This document shows, in pieces, positions 1 to 13,987 of a DNA stretch of 64,000 bases. The DNA is from Branchiostoma floridae (lineage: Eukaryota > Chordata > Leptocardii > Amphioxiformes > Branchiostomatidae), in contig NC_049989.1 in assembly GCF_000003815.2 (NCBI RefSeq), positions 11,637,704 to 11,701,703 on the forward strand, in the 5' to 3' direction. Every line of letters begins with the position of its first letter. Positions within the stretch are counted from its first letter, which is position 1. A program made the translations under genes and the position numbers. The notes beneath the pieces were generated by a model. It saw only the letters and a list, made by a program, of their open reading frames with translations. It searched no databases and was not told the DNA's origin.

Positions 1-3000
1 AACCCGTCACGAGTAGGAAAGAAAGCAATTTGAGGTACTAAAAAGTACTTCCTTACTTTTCTACAAGGCTCGAAAGCGAATGAAGTTTCCCCTCGGCGAT
101 ACCGCTAAGCGAACCCTTCGGTTACCGCAAAGTGAGCCCATACGGTGGAACTTCCAGAATCTTCAACAAAATGTGCGTTACTTTTGTCACTTGAATTTCA
201 TAGTAAAACCCGTCACTAGTATGCAGAAAGCAATTTGAGTACTAAAAATGAATTCCTTACTTTTCTACAGGCTGGAAAGCTAATGAAGTTTCCCCTTGGC
301 GAAACCGCTAAGCGAAACCTTCGGTAACCGCAAAGTGACCGAATACGGTGGAACTTCCAGAACCTTCAACAAAATGTGCGTTACTTTTGTCACTTGAATT
401 TCATGGTAAAACCCGTCACGAGTAGGAAGAAAGCAATTTGAGTACTAAAAATTACTTTCTTACTTTTCTACAAGGCTCGAAAGCGAATGGAGTTTCACCT
501 TGGAGAAACCGCTAAGTGAACCCTTCGGTAACCGCAAAGTGAACCCTTTCGGCGGAACTTCCAGAATCTTCAACAAAATATGCGTTACTTTTATCACTTG
601 AATTTCATAGTAAAACCCGTCACGAGTAGGCAGAAAGCAATTTGAGTACTAAAAATTACTTCCTTACTTTTCTACAAGGCTCGAAAGCGAATGAAGTTTC
701 TCCTTGAAGAAACGGCTCAGCGAACCATTCGATTCGGTAACATCAAAGTGACCCCATTCAGTGGAACTTCCAGAATCTTCAACAAAATGTGCGTTACTTT
801 TGTAACTTGAATTTCAGAGTAAAATCCGTCACGAGTAGGCAGAAAGCAATTTGAGTACTAAAAATTACTTCCTTACTTTTCTACAAGGCTCGAATGCGAA
901 TGAAGTTTCCCCTTGGCGAAACCGCTAAGCGAACCCTTCGGTAACCGCAAAGTGAGCCCATACGGTGGAAATTCCAGAATCTTCAACAAAATGTGCGTTA
1001 CTTTTGTCTCTTGAATTTCAGAGTAAAACCCGTCACGAGTAGACAGAAAGAAATTTGAGTACTAAAAATTACTTCCTTACTTTTCTACAAGGCTCAAAAG
1101 CGAATGAAGTTTCCCCTCTGCGAAACTGCTCAGCGAACCCTTCGGTAACCGCAAAGTGACCCTATACGGTTGAACTTCCAGAATCTCCAACAAAATGTGC
1201 GTTACTTTTGTCACTTGAATTTCATAGTAAAACCCGTCAGGAGTAGGCAGAAAGCAATTTGAGTACTAAAACTTACTTCCTTACTTTTCTACAAGGCTCG
1301 AAAGCGAATAAAGTTTCCCCTTGTGGAAACCGCTGAGCGAAACCTTCGGTAACCGCAAAGTGAGCCCATACGGTGGAACTTCCAGAATCTTCAACAAAAT
1401 GTGCGTTACTTTTGTAACTTGAATTTCATAGTAAAACCCGTCAGAAGTAGGCAAAAAGCAATTTGAGTACTAAAAATTACTTCCTAACTTTTCTACAAGG
1501 CTCGAAAGCGAATGAAGTTTCCCCTTGTCGAAACCGCTGAGCGAACCCTTCGGTAACCGCAAAGTGAGCCCATACGGTGGAACTTCCAGAATCTTCAACA
1601 AAATGTGCGTTACTTTTGTAAGTTGAATTTCATAGTAATAGTAAAACCCGTGACGAGTAGGCAGAAAGCAATTTGAGTACTAAAAATTACTTCCTTACTT
1701 TTCTACAAGGCTCGAAAGCGAATGAAGTTTCCCCTCGGCGAAACCGCTAAGTGAACCCTTCGGTAACCGCAAAGTGAACCCATACGGTGGAACTTCCAGA
1801 ATCTCCAACAAAATGTGCGTTACTTTTATCACTTGAATTTCATAGTAAAACCCGTCAGGAGTAGGCAGAAAGCAATTTGAGTACAAAAAATTACTTCCTA
1901 ACTTTTCTACAATGCTCGAAAGCGAATGAAGTTCCCCTTGGCGAAACCGCTAAGCGAACTCTTCGGTAACTGCAAAGTGACCCCATACGATGGAACTTCC
2001 AGAATCTTCAACAAAATGTGCGTTACTTTTGTAACTTGAATTTCATAGTAAAACCCGTCACAAGTAGGCAGAAAGCAATTTGAGTACTAAAAATTACTTC
2101 CTTACTTTTCTACAAGGCTCGAAAGCGAATAAAGTTTCCCCTTGGCGAAACCGCTGAGCGAAACCTTCGGTAACCGCAAAGTGAGCCCATACGGTGGAAC
2201 TTCCAGAATCTTCAACAAAATGTGCGTTACTTTTATCACTTTAATTCCATAGTAAAACCCGTCAGGAGTAGGCAGAAAGCAATTTGAGTACTAAAAATTA
2301 CTTCGTTACCTTTCTACAAGTCTCGAAAGCGAATGAAGTTCCCCTTGGCGAAACTGCTAAGCGAACCCTTCGGTAACCGCAAAGTGAGCCCATACGGTGG
2401 AACTTCCAGAATCTTCAACAAAATGTGCGTTACTTTAGTAACATGAATTTCATAGTAAAAACCCGTACATAGAAGGCAGATAGCAATTTGAGTACTAAAA
2501 ATTACTTCCTTACTTTTCTACAAGGCTCGAAAGCGAATAAAGTTTCCCCTTGGCGAAACCGCTAAGCGAACCCTTCGGTAACCGCAGAGTGACCCTATAC
2601 GGTTGAACTTCCAGAATCTTCAACAAAATGTGCGTTACTTTTGTAACTTGAATTTCATAGTAAAACCCGTCACAAATAGACAGAAAGCAATTTAAGTAAT
2701 AAAAATTACTTCCTTACTTTTCTACAAGGCTCGAAAGCGAATGAAGTTTCCCCTTGGCGAAACCGCTAAGCGAACCCTTCGGTAACCGCAAAGTGAGCCC
2801 ATACGGTGGAACTTCCAGAATCTTCAACAAAATGTGCGTTACTTCTGTAACTTGAATTTCATAGTAAAACCCGTCACAAGTAGGCAGAAAGCAATTTGAG
2901 TACTAAAAATTACTTCCTTACATTTCTAGAAGGCTCGATAGAGAATGAAGTTTCCCCTTGAAGAAACCGCTCAGTGAACCCTTCGGTAACATCAAAGTGA

Positions 3001-3442
3001 CCCCATACAGTGGAACTTCCAGAATCTTCAACAAAATGTGCGTTACTTTTGTCACTTAAATTTCATAGTAAAACCCGTCACAAGTAGGCAGAAAGCAATT
3101 TGAGTACTAAAAATTAATTCCTTACTTTTCTAAAAGGCTCGAAAGCGAATGAAGTTTCCCCTCGGCGAAACCGCTAAGTGAACCCTTCGGTAACTGCAAA
3201 GTGAACCCATACGGTGGAACTTCCAGAATCTTCAACAAAATGTGCGTTACTTTTGTCACTTGAATTTCATAGTAAAGCCCGTCACGAGTAGGCAGAAAGC
3301 AATTTGAGTACTAAAAATTACTTCCTAACTTTTCTACAAGGCTCGAAAGCGAATAAAGTTTCCCCTTGGCGAAACCGCTAAGCGAACCCTTCGGTAACCG
3401 CAAAGTGACCCTATACGGTGGAACTTCCAGAATCTTCAACAA

Positions 3443-3542
3443 NNNNNNNNNNNNNNNNNNNNNNNNNNNNNNNNNNNNNNNNNNNNNNNNNNNNNNNNNN
3501 NNNNNNNNNNNNNNNNNNNNNNNNNNNNNNNNNNNNNNNNNN
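3443..3542. other. assembly gap (100 N) in satellite
   Basis: A run of exactly 100 N, a conventional unknown-size gap. Monomer phase on both sides predicts that about 20 nt, or 20 plus whole 204-bp monomers, are missing. Confidence 0.99.
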
Positions 3543-6500
3543 CTTGAATTTCATAGTAAAACCCGTCACAAGTAGGCAGAAAGCAATTTGAGTACTAAAA
3601 ATTAATTCCTAACTTTTCTACAAGGCTCGAAAGCGAATTAAGTTTCCCCTTGAAGAAACCGCTAAGCGAACCCTTCGGTTACCGCAAAGTGACCTCATAT
3701 GGTGGAACTTCCAGAATCTTCAACAAAATGTGCGTTACTTTTGAAATTTGAATTTCATAGTAAAACCCGTCACAAGTAGGCAGAAAGCAATTTGAGTACT
3801 AAAAATTACTTCGTTACCTTTCTACAAGGCTAGAAAGCGAATGAAGTTTCCCCTTGGCGAAACCGCTAAGCGAACCCTTCGGTAACCGCAAAGTGACCTC
3901 ATACGGTGGAACTTCCAGAATCTTCAACAAAATGTGCGTTACTTTAGTAACATGAATTTCATAGTAAAACCCGTCACTAGAAGGCAGATAGCAAGTTGAG
4001 TACTAAAAATTACTTCCTTACTTTTCTACAAGGCTCGAAAGCGAATAAAGTTTCCCCTTGGCGAAACCGCTGAGTGAAACCTTTGGTAACCGCAAAGTGA
4101 GCCCATACGTTGGAACTTCCAGAATCTTCGACAAAATGTGCGTTACTTCTGTAACTTGAATTTCATAGTAAAACCCGTCACTAGTAGGCAGAAAGCAATT
4201 TGAGTACTAAAAATTACTTCATTACTTTTCTACAAGGCTCGAATGCGAATGAAGTTTCCCCTTGGCGAAACCGCTAAGCGAGCCCTTTGGTAACCGCAAA
4301 GTGAACCCATACGTTGGAACTTCCAGAATCTTCAACAAAATGTGCGTTACTTCTGTAAGTTGAATTTCATAGTAAAACCCGTCACAAGTAGGCAGAAAGC
4401 AATTTGAGTACTAAAAATTACTTCCTTACTTTTCTACAAGGCTCGAAAGGGAATGAAGTTTCCCCTTGGCGAAACCGCTAAGCGAACCCTTCGGTAACCG
4501 CAAAGTGACCCTATACGGTGGAACTTCCAGAATCTTCAACAAAATGTGCGTTACTTTTGTCACTTGAATTTCATAGTAAAACCCGTCACGAGTAGGCAGA
4601 AAGCAATTTGAGTACTAAAAATTACTTCCTTACTTTTCTACAAGGCTCGAAAGCGAATGAAGTTTCCCCTTGAAGAAACCGCTAAGCGAACCCTTCGGTT
4701 ACCGCAAAGTGACCTCATACGGTGGAACTTCCAGAATCTTCAACAAAATGTGCGTTACTTTGGTAACTTGAATTTCATAGTAAAACCCGTCACAAGTAGG
4801 CAGAAAGCAATTTGAGTACTAAAAATTACTTCCTTACTTTTCTACAAGGCTCGAAAGCGAATTAAGTTTCCCCTTGAAGAAACCGCTAAGCGAACCCTTC
4901 GGTTACCGCAAAGTGACCTCATATGGTGGAACTTCCAGAATCTTCGACAAAATGTGCGTTACTTTTGAAATTTGAATTTCATAGTAAAACCCGTCACAAG
5001 TAGGCAGAAAGCAATTTGAGTACTAAAAATTACTTCGTTACCTTTCTACAAGGCTCAAAAGCGAATGAAGTTCCCCTTGGCGAAACCGCTAAGCGAAACC
5101 TTCGGTAACCGCAAAGTGAGCCCATACGTTGGAACTTCCAGAATCTTCAACAAAATGTGCGTTACTTTAGTAACTTGAATTTCATAGTAAAACCCGTAAA
5201 TAGAAGGCAGATAGCAATTTGAGTACTAAAAATTACTTCCTTACTTTTCTACAAGGCTCGAAAGCGAATGAAGTTTCCCCTTGGCGAAACCGCTAAGCGA
5301 ACCCTTCGGTAACCGCAAAGTGAGCCCATACGGTGGAACTTCAAGAATCTTCAACAAAATGTGCGTTACTTTTGTCACTTGAATTTCATAGTAAAACCCG
5401 TCACAAGTAGGCAGAAAGCAATTTGAGTACTAAAAATTACTTCCTTACTTTTCTACAAGGCTCGAAAGCGAATGAAGTTTCCCCTTGGCGAAACCGCTAA
5501 GCGAACCCTTCGGTAACCGCAAAGTGACCGCATACGGTGGAACTTCCAGAATCTTCAACAAAATGTGCGTTACTTTTGTCACTTGAATTTCATAGTAAAA
5601 CCCGTCACGAGTAGGCAGAAAGCAATTTGAGTACTAAAAATTAATTCCTTACTTTTCTACAAGGCTCGAAAGGGAATGAAGTTTCCCCTCGGCGAAACCG
5701 CTAAGCGAACCCTTCGGTAACATCAAAGTGACCCCATACGGTGGAACTTCCAGAATCTTCAACAAAATGTGCGTTACTTTTGTAACTTGAATGTCATAGT
5801 AAAACCCGTCACAAGTAGGCAGAAAGCAATTTGAGTACTAAAAATTACTTCCTTACTTTTCTACAAGGCTCGAAAGAGAATGAAGTTTCCCCTTGAAGAA
5901 ACCGCTCAGCGAACCCTTCGGTAACATCAAAGTGAACCCATACGTTGGAACTTCCAGAATCTTCAACAAAATGTGCGTTACTTCTGTAAGTTGAATTTCA
6001 TAGTAAAACCCGTCACAAGTAGCCAGAAACCAATTTGTGTACTAAAATTACTTACTTACTTTTCTACAAGGCTCGAAAGCGAATGGAGTTTCCCCTCGGC
6101 AAAACCGCTAAGCGAACCCTTCGTCAACAGCAAAGTGACCCCATACGGTGGAACTTCCAGTATCTTCAACAAAATGTGCGTTACTTTTGTCACTTGCATT
6201 TTTATAGTAAAACCCGTCGCGAGTAGGCAGAAAGCAATTTGAGTACTAAAAATTACTTACTTACTTTTCTACAAGGCTCAAAAGCGAATGAAGTTTCCCC
6301 TTGGCGAAACCGCTAAGCGAACCCTTCGGTAACATCAAAGTGACCCCATACAGTGGAACTTCCAGAATCTTCAACAAAATGTGCGTTACTTTTGTCACTT
6401 GCATTTTTATAGAAAAACCCGTCGCGAGTAGGCAGAAAGCAATTTGAGTACTAAAAATTACTTCCTTACTTTTCTACAAGGCTCAAAAGCGAATGAAGTT

Positions 6501-7219
6501 TCCCCTTGGCGAAACCGCTAAGCGAACCCTTCGTCAACAGCAAAGAGACCCCATACGGGGAAACTTCCAGAATCTTCAACAAAATGGGCGTTACTTTTGT
6601 CACTTGAATTTCATAGAAAAACCCGTCACGAGTAGGCAGAAAGCAATTTGAGTACTAAAAATTACTTACTTACTTTTCTACAATGCTCGAAAGCGAATGA
6701 AGTTTCCCCTTGAAGAAACCGCTAAGCGAACCCTTCGGTAACCGCAAAGTGACCTCATACGGTGGAACTTCCAGAATCTTCAACAAAATGTGCGTTACTT
6801 TAGTAACATGAATTTCATAGTAAAACCCGTAAATAGAAGGCAGATAGCAATTTGAGTACTAAAAATTACTTCCTTACTTTTCTACAAGGCTCGAAAGCGA
6901 ATAAAGTTTCCCCTTGGCGAAACCGCTGAGCGAAACCTTCGGTAACCGCAAAGTGACCCCATACGTTGGAACTTCCAGAATCTTCGACAAAATGTGCGTT
7001 ACTTCTGTAACTTGAATTTTATAGTAAAACCCGTCGCGAGTAGGCAGAAAGCAATTTGAGTACTAAAAATTACTTCCTTACTTTTCTACAAGGCTCAAAA
7101 GCGAATGAAGTTCCCCTTGGCGAAACCGCTAAGCGAAACCTTCGGTAACCGCAAAGTGAGCCCATACGTTGGAACTTCCAGAATCTTCAACAAAATGTGC
7201 GTTACTTTAGTAACTTGAA

Positions 7220-7319
7220 NNNNNNNNNNNNNNNNNNNNNNNNNNNNNNNNNNNNNNNNNNNNNNNNNNNNNNNNNNNNNNNNNNNNNNNNNNNNNNNNN
7301 NNNNNNNNNNNNNNNNNNN
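7220..7319. other. assembly gap (100 N) in satellite
   Basis: A run of exactly 100 N. The block near 5041-5200 matches both flanks and has only about 13 nt at this place, so the true missing length is about 13 nt plus any whole number of monomers. Confidence 0.99.
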
Positions 7320-8215
7320 CCCGTAAATAGAAGGCAGATAGCAATTTGAGTACTAAAAATTACTTCCTTACTTTTCTACAAGGCTCGAAAGCGAATGAAG
7401 TTTCCCCTTGGCGAAACCGCTAAGCGAACCCTTCGGTAACCGCAAAGTGAGCCCATACGGTGGAACTTCAAGAATCTTCAACAAAATGTGCGTTACTTTT
7501 GTCACTTGAATTTCATAGTAAAACCCGTCACAAGTAGGCAGAAAGCAATTTGAGTACTAAAAATTACTTCCTTACTTTTCTACAAGGCTCGAAAGCGAAT
7601 GAAGTTTCCCCTTGGCGAAACCGCTAAGCGAACCCTTCGGTAACCGCAAAGTGACCGCATACGGTGGAACTTCCAGAATCTTCAACAAAATGTGCGTTAC
7701 TTTTGTCACTTGAATTTCATAGTAAAACCCGTCACGAGTAGGCAGAAAGCAATTTGAGTACTAAAAATTAATTCCTTACTTTTCTACAAGGCTCGAAAGG
7801 GAATGAAGTTTCCCCTCGGCGAAACCGCTAAGCGAACCCTTCGGTAACATCAAAGTGACCCCATACAGTGGAACTTCAAGAATCTTCAACAAAATGTGCG
7901 TTACTTTTGTCACTTGCATTTTTATAGTAAAACCCGTCACGAGTAGGCAGAAAGCAATTTGAGTACTAAAAATTACTTACTTACTTTTCTGCAAGGCTCG
8001 AAAGCGAATGAAGTTTCCCCTTGGCGAAACCGCTAAGCGAACCCTTCGGTAACCGCAAAGTGAGCCCATACGGGGGAACTTCCAGAATCTTCAACAAAAT
8101 AGGCGTTACTTTAGTAACTTGAATTTCATAGAAAAACCCGTCACAAGTAGGCAGAAAGCAATTTGAGTACTAAAAATTACTTCCTTACTTTTCTACAAGG
8201 CTCGAAAGTGAATGA

Positions 8216-8315
8216 NNNNNNNNNNNNNNNNNNNNNNNNNNNNNNNNNNNNNNNNNNNNNNNNNNNNNNNNNNNNNNNNNNNNNNNNNNNNNNNNNNNNN
8301 NNNNNNNNNNNNNNN
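8216..8315. other. assembly gap (100 N) in satellite
   Basis: A run of exactly 100 N. The matching block at 10801-10820 has about 8 nt between the same flanking words. Confidence 0.99.
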
Positions 8316-9245
8316 CTTGGCGAAACCGCTAAGTGACCCCTTCGGTAACCGCAAAGCGAGCCCATACGGTGGAACTTCCAGAATCTTCAACAAAATGTGC
8401 GTTACTTTTGTCACTTGAATTTCATAGTAAAACCCGTCACAAGTAGGCAGAAAGCAATTTGAGTACTAAAAATTACTTCCTTACTTTTCTACAAGGCTCG
8501 AAAGCGAATGAAGTTTCCCCTTGAAGAAACCGCTCAGCGAACCCTTCGGTTACCGCAAAGTGACCGCATACGGTGGAACTTCCAGAATCTTCAACAAAAT
8601 GTGCGTTACTTTTGTAACTTGAATTTCATGGTAAAACCCGTCACGAGTAGGAAGAAAGCAATTTGAGTACTAAAAATTACTTCGTTACCTTTCTACAAGG
8701 CTCGAAAGCGAATGAAGTTTCCCCTTGGCAAAACCACTAAGCGAACCCTTCGGTAACTGCAAAGTGAGCCCATACGGTGGAACTTCCAGAATCTTCAACA
8801 AAATGTGCGTAACTTTTGTCACTTGAATTTCATAGTAAAACCCGTCACGAGTAGGCAGAAAGCAATTTGAGTACTAAAAATTACTTCCTTACTTTTCTAC
8901 AAGGCTCGAAAGCGAATGAAGTTTCCCTTGGCGAAACCGCTACGCGAACTCTTCGGTAACTCCAAAGTGACCCCATACGGTGGAACTTCCAGAATCTTCA
9001 ACAAAATATGCGTTACTTTTGTAACTTGAATTTCATAGTAAAACCCGTCACAAGTAGGCAGAAAGCAATTTGAGTACTAAAAATTACTTCCTTACTTTTC
9101 TACAAGGTTCGAAAGCGATCGAAGTTCCCCTTGGCGAAACCGCTAACCGAACCCTTCGGTAACCGCAAAGTGAACCCATACGGTGGAACTTCCAGAATCT
9201 TCAACAAAATGTGCGTTACTTTAGTAACTTGAATTTCATAGTAAA

Positions 9246-10059
9246 AACCGTAAATAGTAGGCAGATAGCAATTTGAGTACTAAAAATTACTTCCTTACTT
9301 TTCTACAAGGCTCGAAAGCGAATAAAGTTTCCCCTTGGCGAAACCGCTGAGCGAAACCTTCGGTAACCGCAAAGTGACCCCATACGTTGGAACTTCAAGA
9401 ATCTTCGACAAAATGTGCGTTACTTCTGTAACTTGAATTTCATAGTAAAACCCGTCACTAGTAGCCAGAAAGCAATTTGAGTACTAAAAATTACTTCGTT
9501 ACTTTTCTACAAGGCTCGAAAGCGAATGAAGTTTCCCCTTGGCGAAACCGCTAAGCGAACCCTTCGGTAACCGCAAAGTGAACCTATACGTTGGAACTTC
9601 CAGAATCTTCAACAAAATGTGCGTTACTTCTGTAAGTTGAATTTCATAGTAAAACCCGTCACAAGTAGCCAGAAACCAATTTGTGTACTAAAATTACTTC
9701 CTTACTTTTCTACAAGGCTCGAAAGCGAATAAAGTTTCCCCTTGGCGAAACCGCTGAGCGAAACCTTCGGTAACCGCAAAGTGACCCCATACGTTGGAAC
9801 TTCCAGAATCTTCGACAAAATGTGCGTTACTTCTGTAACTTGAATTTTATAGTAAAACCCGTCGCGAGTAGGCAGAAAGCAATTTGAGTACTAAAAATTA
9901 CTTCCTTACTTTTCTACAAGGCTCAAAAGCGAATGAAGTTCCCCTTGGCGAAACCGCTAAGCGAAACCTTCGGTAACCGCAAAGTGAGCCCATACGTTGG
10001 AACTTCCAGAATCTTCAACAAAATGTGCGTTACTTTAGTAACTTGAATTTCATAGTAAA
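9246..10059. repeat. four-monomer higher-order satellite unit, copy 1
   Basis: Four consecutive monomers carry diagnostic variants in fixed order. The first has CCGTAAATAG with CAGATAGC and AATAAAGTTT. The second has CACTAGTAG. The third has AGCCAGAAACCAATTTGTG. The fourth has a TTTTATAG form with CGCGAGTAGG. A new TAAATAG monomer then follows. The block is about 813 bp. Confidence 0.8.
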
Positions 10060-10235
10060 ACCCGTAAATAGAAGGCAGATAGCAATTTGAGTACTAAAAA
10101 TTACTTCCTTACTTTTCTACAAGGCTCGAAAGCGAATAAAGTTTCCCCTTGGCGAAACCGCTGAGCGAACCCTTCGGTAACCGCAAAGTGAGCCCATACG
10201 TCGAAACTTCAAGAATCTTCAACAAAATTTGCGTT

Positions 10236-10335
10236 NNNNNNNNNNNNNNNNNNNNNNNNNNNNNNNNNNNNNNNNNNNNNNNNNNNNNNNNNNNNNNNNN
10301 NNNNNNNNNNNNNNNNNNNNNNNNNNNNNNNNNNN
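10236..10335. other. assembly gap (100 N) in satellite
   Basis: A run of exactly 100 N. Consensus phase predicts about 43 nt missing, or 43 plus whole monomers. Confidence 0.99.
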
Positions 10336-11746
10336 GCAGAAAGCAATTTGAGTACTAAAAATTAATTCCTTACTTTCCTACAAGGCTCGAAAGCGAATGA
10401 AGTTTCCCCTCGGCAAAACCACTAAGCGAACCCTTCGGTAACTGCAAAGTGACCCCATACGGTGGAACTTCCAGAATCTTCAACAAAATGTGCGTTACTT
10501 TTGTCACTTGAATTTCATGGTAAAACCCGTCACGAGTATGCAGAAAGCAATTTGAGTACTAAAAATTACTTCCTTACTTTTCTACAAGGCTCGAAAGAGA
10601 ATGAAGTTTCCCCTTGAAGAAATCGCTAAGCGAACCCTTCGGTAACCGCAAAGTGAGCCCATACGGTGGAACTTCCAGAATCTTCAACAAAATATGCGTT
10701 ACTTTAGTAACTTGAATTTCATAGTAAAACCCGTCACAAGTAGGCAGAAAGCAATTTGAGTACTAAAAATTACTTCCTTACTTTTCTACAAGGCTCGAAA
10801 GCGAATGAAGTTTCCCCTTGGCGAAACCGCTAAGTGACCCCTTCGGTAACCGCAAAGCGAGCCCATACGGTGGAACTTCAAGAATCTTCAACAAAATGTG
10901 CGTTACTTTTGTCACTTGAATTTCATAGTAAAACCCGTCACAAGTAGGCAGAAAGCAATTTGAGTACTAAAAATTACTTCCTTACTTTTCTACAAGGCTC
11001 GAAAGCGAATGAAGTTTCCCCTTGAAGAAACCGCTCAGCGAACCCTTCGGTTACCGCAAAGTGACCGCATACGGTGGAACTTCCAGAATCTTCAACAAAA
11101 TGTGCGTTACTTTTGTAACTTGAATTTCATGGTAAAACCCGTCACGAGTAGGAAGAAAGCAATTTGAGTACTAAAAATTACTTCGTTACCTTTCTACAAG
11201 GCTCGAAAGCGAATGAAGTTTCCCCTTGGCAAAACCACTAAGCGAACCCTTCGGTAACTGCAAAGTGAGCCCATACGGTGGAACTTCCAGAATCTTCAAC
11301 AAAATGTGCGTTACTTTTGTCACTTGAATTTCATAGTAAAACCCGTCACGAGTAGGCAGAAAGCAATTTGAGTACTAAAAATTACTTCCTTACTTTTCTA
11401 CAAGGCTCGAAAGCGAATGAAGTTTCCCTTGGCGAAACCGCTAAGCGAACTCTTCGGTAACTCCAAAGTGACCCCATAAGGTGGAACTTCCAGAATCTTC
11501 AACAAAATATGCGTTACTTTTGTAACTTGAATTTCATAGTAAAACCCGTCACAAGTAGGCAGAAAGCAATTTGAGTACTAAAAATTACTTCCTTACTTTT
11601 CTACAAGGGTCGAAAGCGAACGAAGTTCCCCTTGGCGAAACCGCTAAGCGAACCCTTCGGTAACCGCAAAGTGAACCCATACGGTGGAACTTCCAGAATC
11701 TTCAACAAAATGTGCGTTACTTTAGTAACTTGAATTTCATAGTAAA

Positions 11747-12764
11747 AACCGTAAATAGAAGGCAGATAGCAATTTGAGTACTAAAAATTACTTCCTTACT
11801 TTTCTACAAGGCTCGAAAGCGAATAAAGTTTCCCCTTGGCGAAACCGCTGAGCGAAACCTTCGGTAACCGCAAAGTGACCCCATACGTTGGAACTTCAAG
11901 AATCTTCGACAAAATGTGCGTTACTTCTGTAACTTGAATTTCATAGTAAAACCCGTCACTAGTAGGCAGAAAGCAATTTGAGTACTAAAAATTACTTCGT
12001 TACTTTTCTACAAGGCTCGAAAGCGAATGAAGTTTCCCCTTTGCGAAACCGCTGAGCGAAACCTTCGGTAACCGCAAAGTGACCCCATACGTTGGAACTT
12101 CAAGAATCTTCGACAAAATGTGCGTTACTTCTGTAACTTGAATTTCATAGTAAAACCCGTCACTAGTAGGCAGAAAGCAATTTGAGTACTAAAAATTACT
12201 TCGTTACTTTTCTACAAGGCTCGAAAGCGAATGAAGTTTCCCCTTTGCGAAACCGCTAAGCGAACCCTTCGGTAACCGCAAAGTGAACCTATACGTTGGA
12301 ACTTCCAGAATCTTCAACAAAATGTGCGTTACTTCTGTAAGTTGAATTTCATAGTAAAACCCGTCACAAGTAGCCAGAAACCAATTTGTGTACTAAAATT
12401 ACTTCCTTACTTTTCTACAAGCTCGAAAGCGAATGGAGTTTCCCCTCGGCAAAACCGCTAAGCGAACCCTTCGGTAACATCAAAGTGACCCCATACAGTG
12501 GAACTTCCAGAATCTTCAACAAAATGTGCGTTACTTTTGTCACTTGCATTTTTATAGTAAAACCCGTCGCGAGTAGGCAGAAAGCAATTTGAGTACTAAA
12601 AATTACTTCCTTACTTTTCTACAAGGCTCAAAAGCGAATGAAGTTCCCCTTGGCGAAACCGCTAAGCGAACCCTTCGGTAACCGCAAAGTGAGCCCATAC
12701 GTTGGAACTTCCAGAATCTTCAACAAAATGTGCGTTACTTTAGTAACTTGAATTTCATAGTAAA
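11747..12764. repeat. higher-order satellite unit, copy 2 (one monomer doubled)
   Basis: The same order of diagnostic monomers is seen as at 9246, but the CACTAGTAG monomer is present twice in near-identical form. This gives five monomers (about 1017 bp) and looks like a recent single-monomer tandem duplication. Confidence 0.8.
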
Positions 12765-13987
12765 ACCCGTAAATAGAAGGCAGATAGCAATTTGAGTACT
12801 AAAAATTACTTCCTTACTTTTCTACAAGGCTCGAAAGCGACTAAAGTTTCCCCTTGGCGAAACCGCTGAGCGAAACCTTCGGTAACCGCAAAGTGAGCCC
12901 ATACGTTGAAACTTCAAGAATCTTCAACAAAATGTGCGTTACTTCTGTAACTTGAATTTCATAGTAAAACCCGTCACTAGTAGGCAGAAAGCAATTTGAG
13001 TACTAAAAATTACTTCCTTACTTTTCTACAAGGCTCGAAAGCGAATGAAGTTTCCCCTTGGCCAAACCGCTAAGCGAACTCTTCGGTAACTGCAAAGTGA
13101 CCCCATACGATGGAACTTCCAGAATCTTCAACAAAATGTGCGTTACTTTTGTAACTTGAATTTCATAGTAAAACCCGTCACAAGTAGGCAGAAAGCAATT
13201 TGAGTACTAAAAATTACTTCCTTACTTTTCTACAAGGCTCGAAAGCGAATAAAGTTTCCCCTTGGCGAAACCGCTAAGCGAAACCTTCGGTAACCGCAAA
13301 GTGAGCCCATACGGTGGAACTTCCAGAATCTTCAACAAAATGTGCGTTACTTTTGTCACCCGAATTTCATAGTAAAACCCGTCACGAGTAGGCAGAAAGC
13401 AATTTGAGTACTAAAAATTACTTCCTTACTTTTCTACAATGCTCGAAAGCGAATGAAGTTTCCCCTTGAAGAAACCGCTAAGCGAACCCTTCGGTTACCG
13501 CAAAGTGACCTCATACGGTGGAACTTCCAGAATCTTCAACAAAATGTGCGTTACTTTGGTAACTTGAATTTCATAGTAAAACCCGTCACAAGTAGGCAGA
13601 AAGCAATTTGAGTACTAAAAATTAATTCCTAACTTTTCTACAAGGCTCGAAAGCGAATTAAGTTTCCCCTTGAAGAAACCGCTAAGTGAACCCTTCGGTA
13701 ACCGCAAAGTGACCTCATATGGTGGAACTTCCAGAATCTTCAACAAAATGTGCGTTACTTTTGAAACTTGAATTTCATAGTAAAACCCGTCACAAGTAGG
13801 CAGAAAGCAATTTGAGTACTAAAAATTACTTCGTTACCTTTCTACAAGGCTAGAAAGCGAATGAAGTTTCCCCTTGGCGAAACCGCTAAGCGAACCCTTC
13901 GGTAACCGCAAAGTGACCTCATACGGTGGAACTTCCAGAATCTTCAACAAAATGTGCGTTACTTTAGTAACATGAATTTCATAGTAA

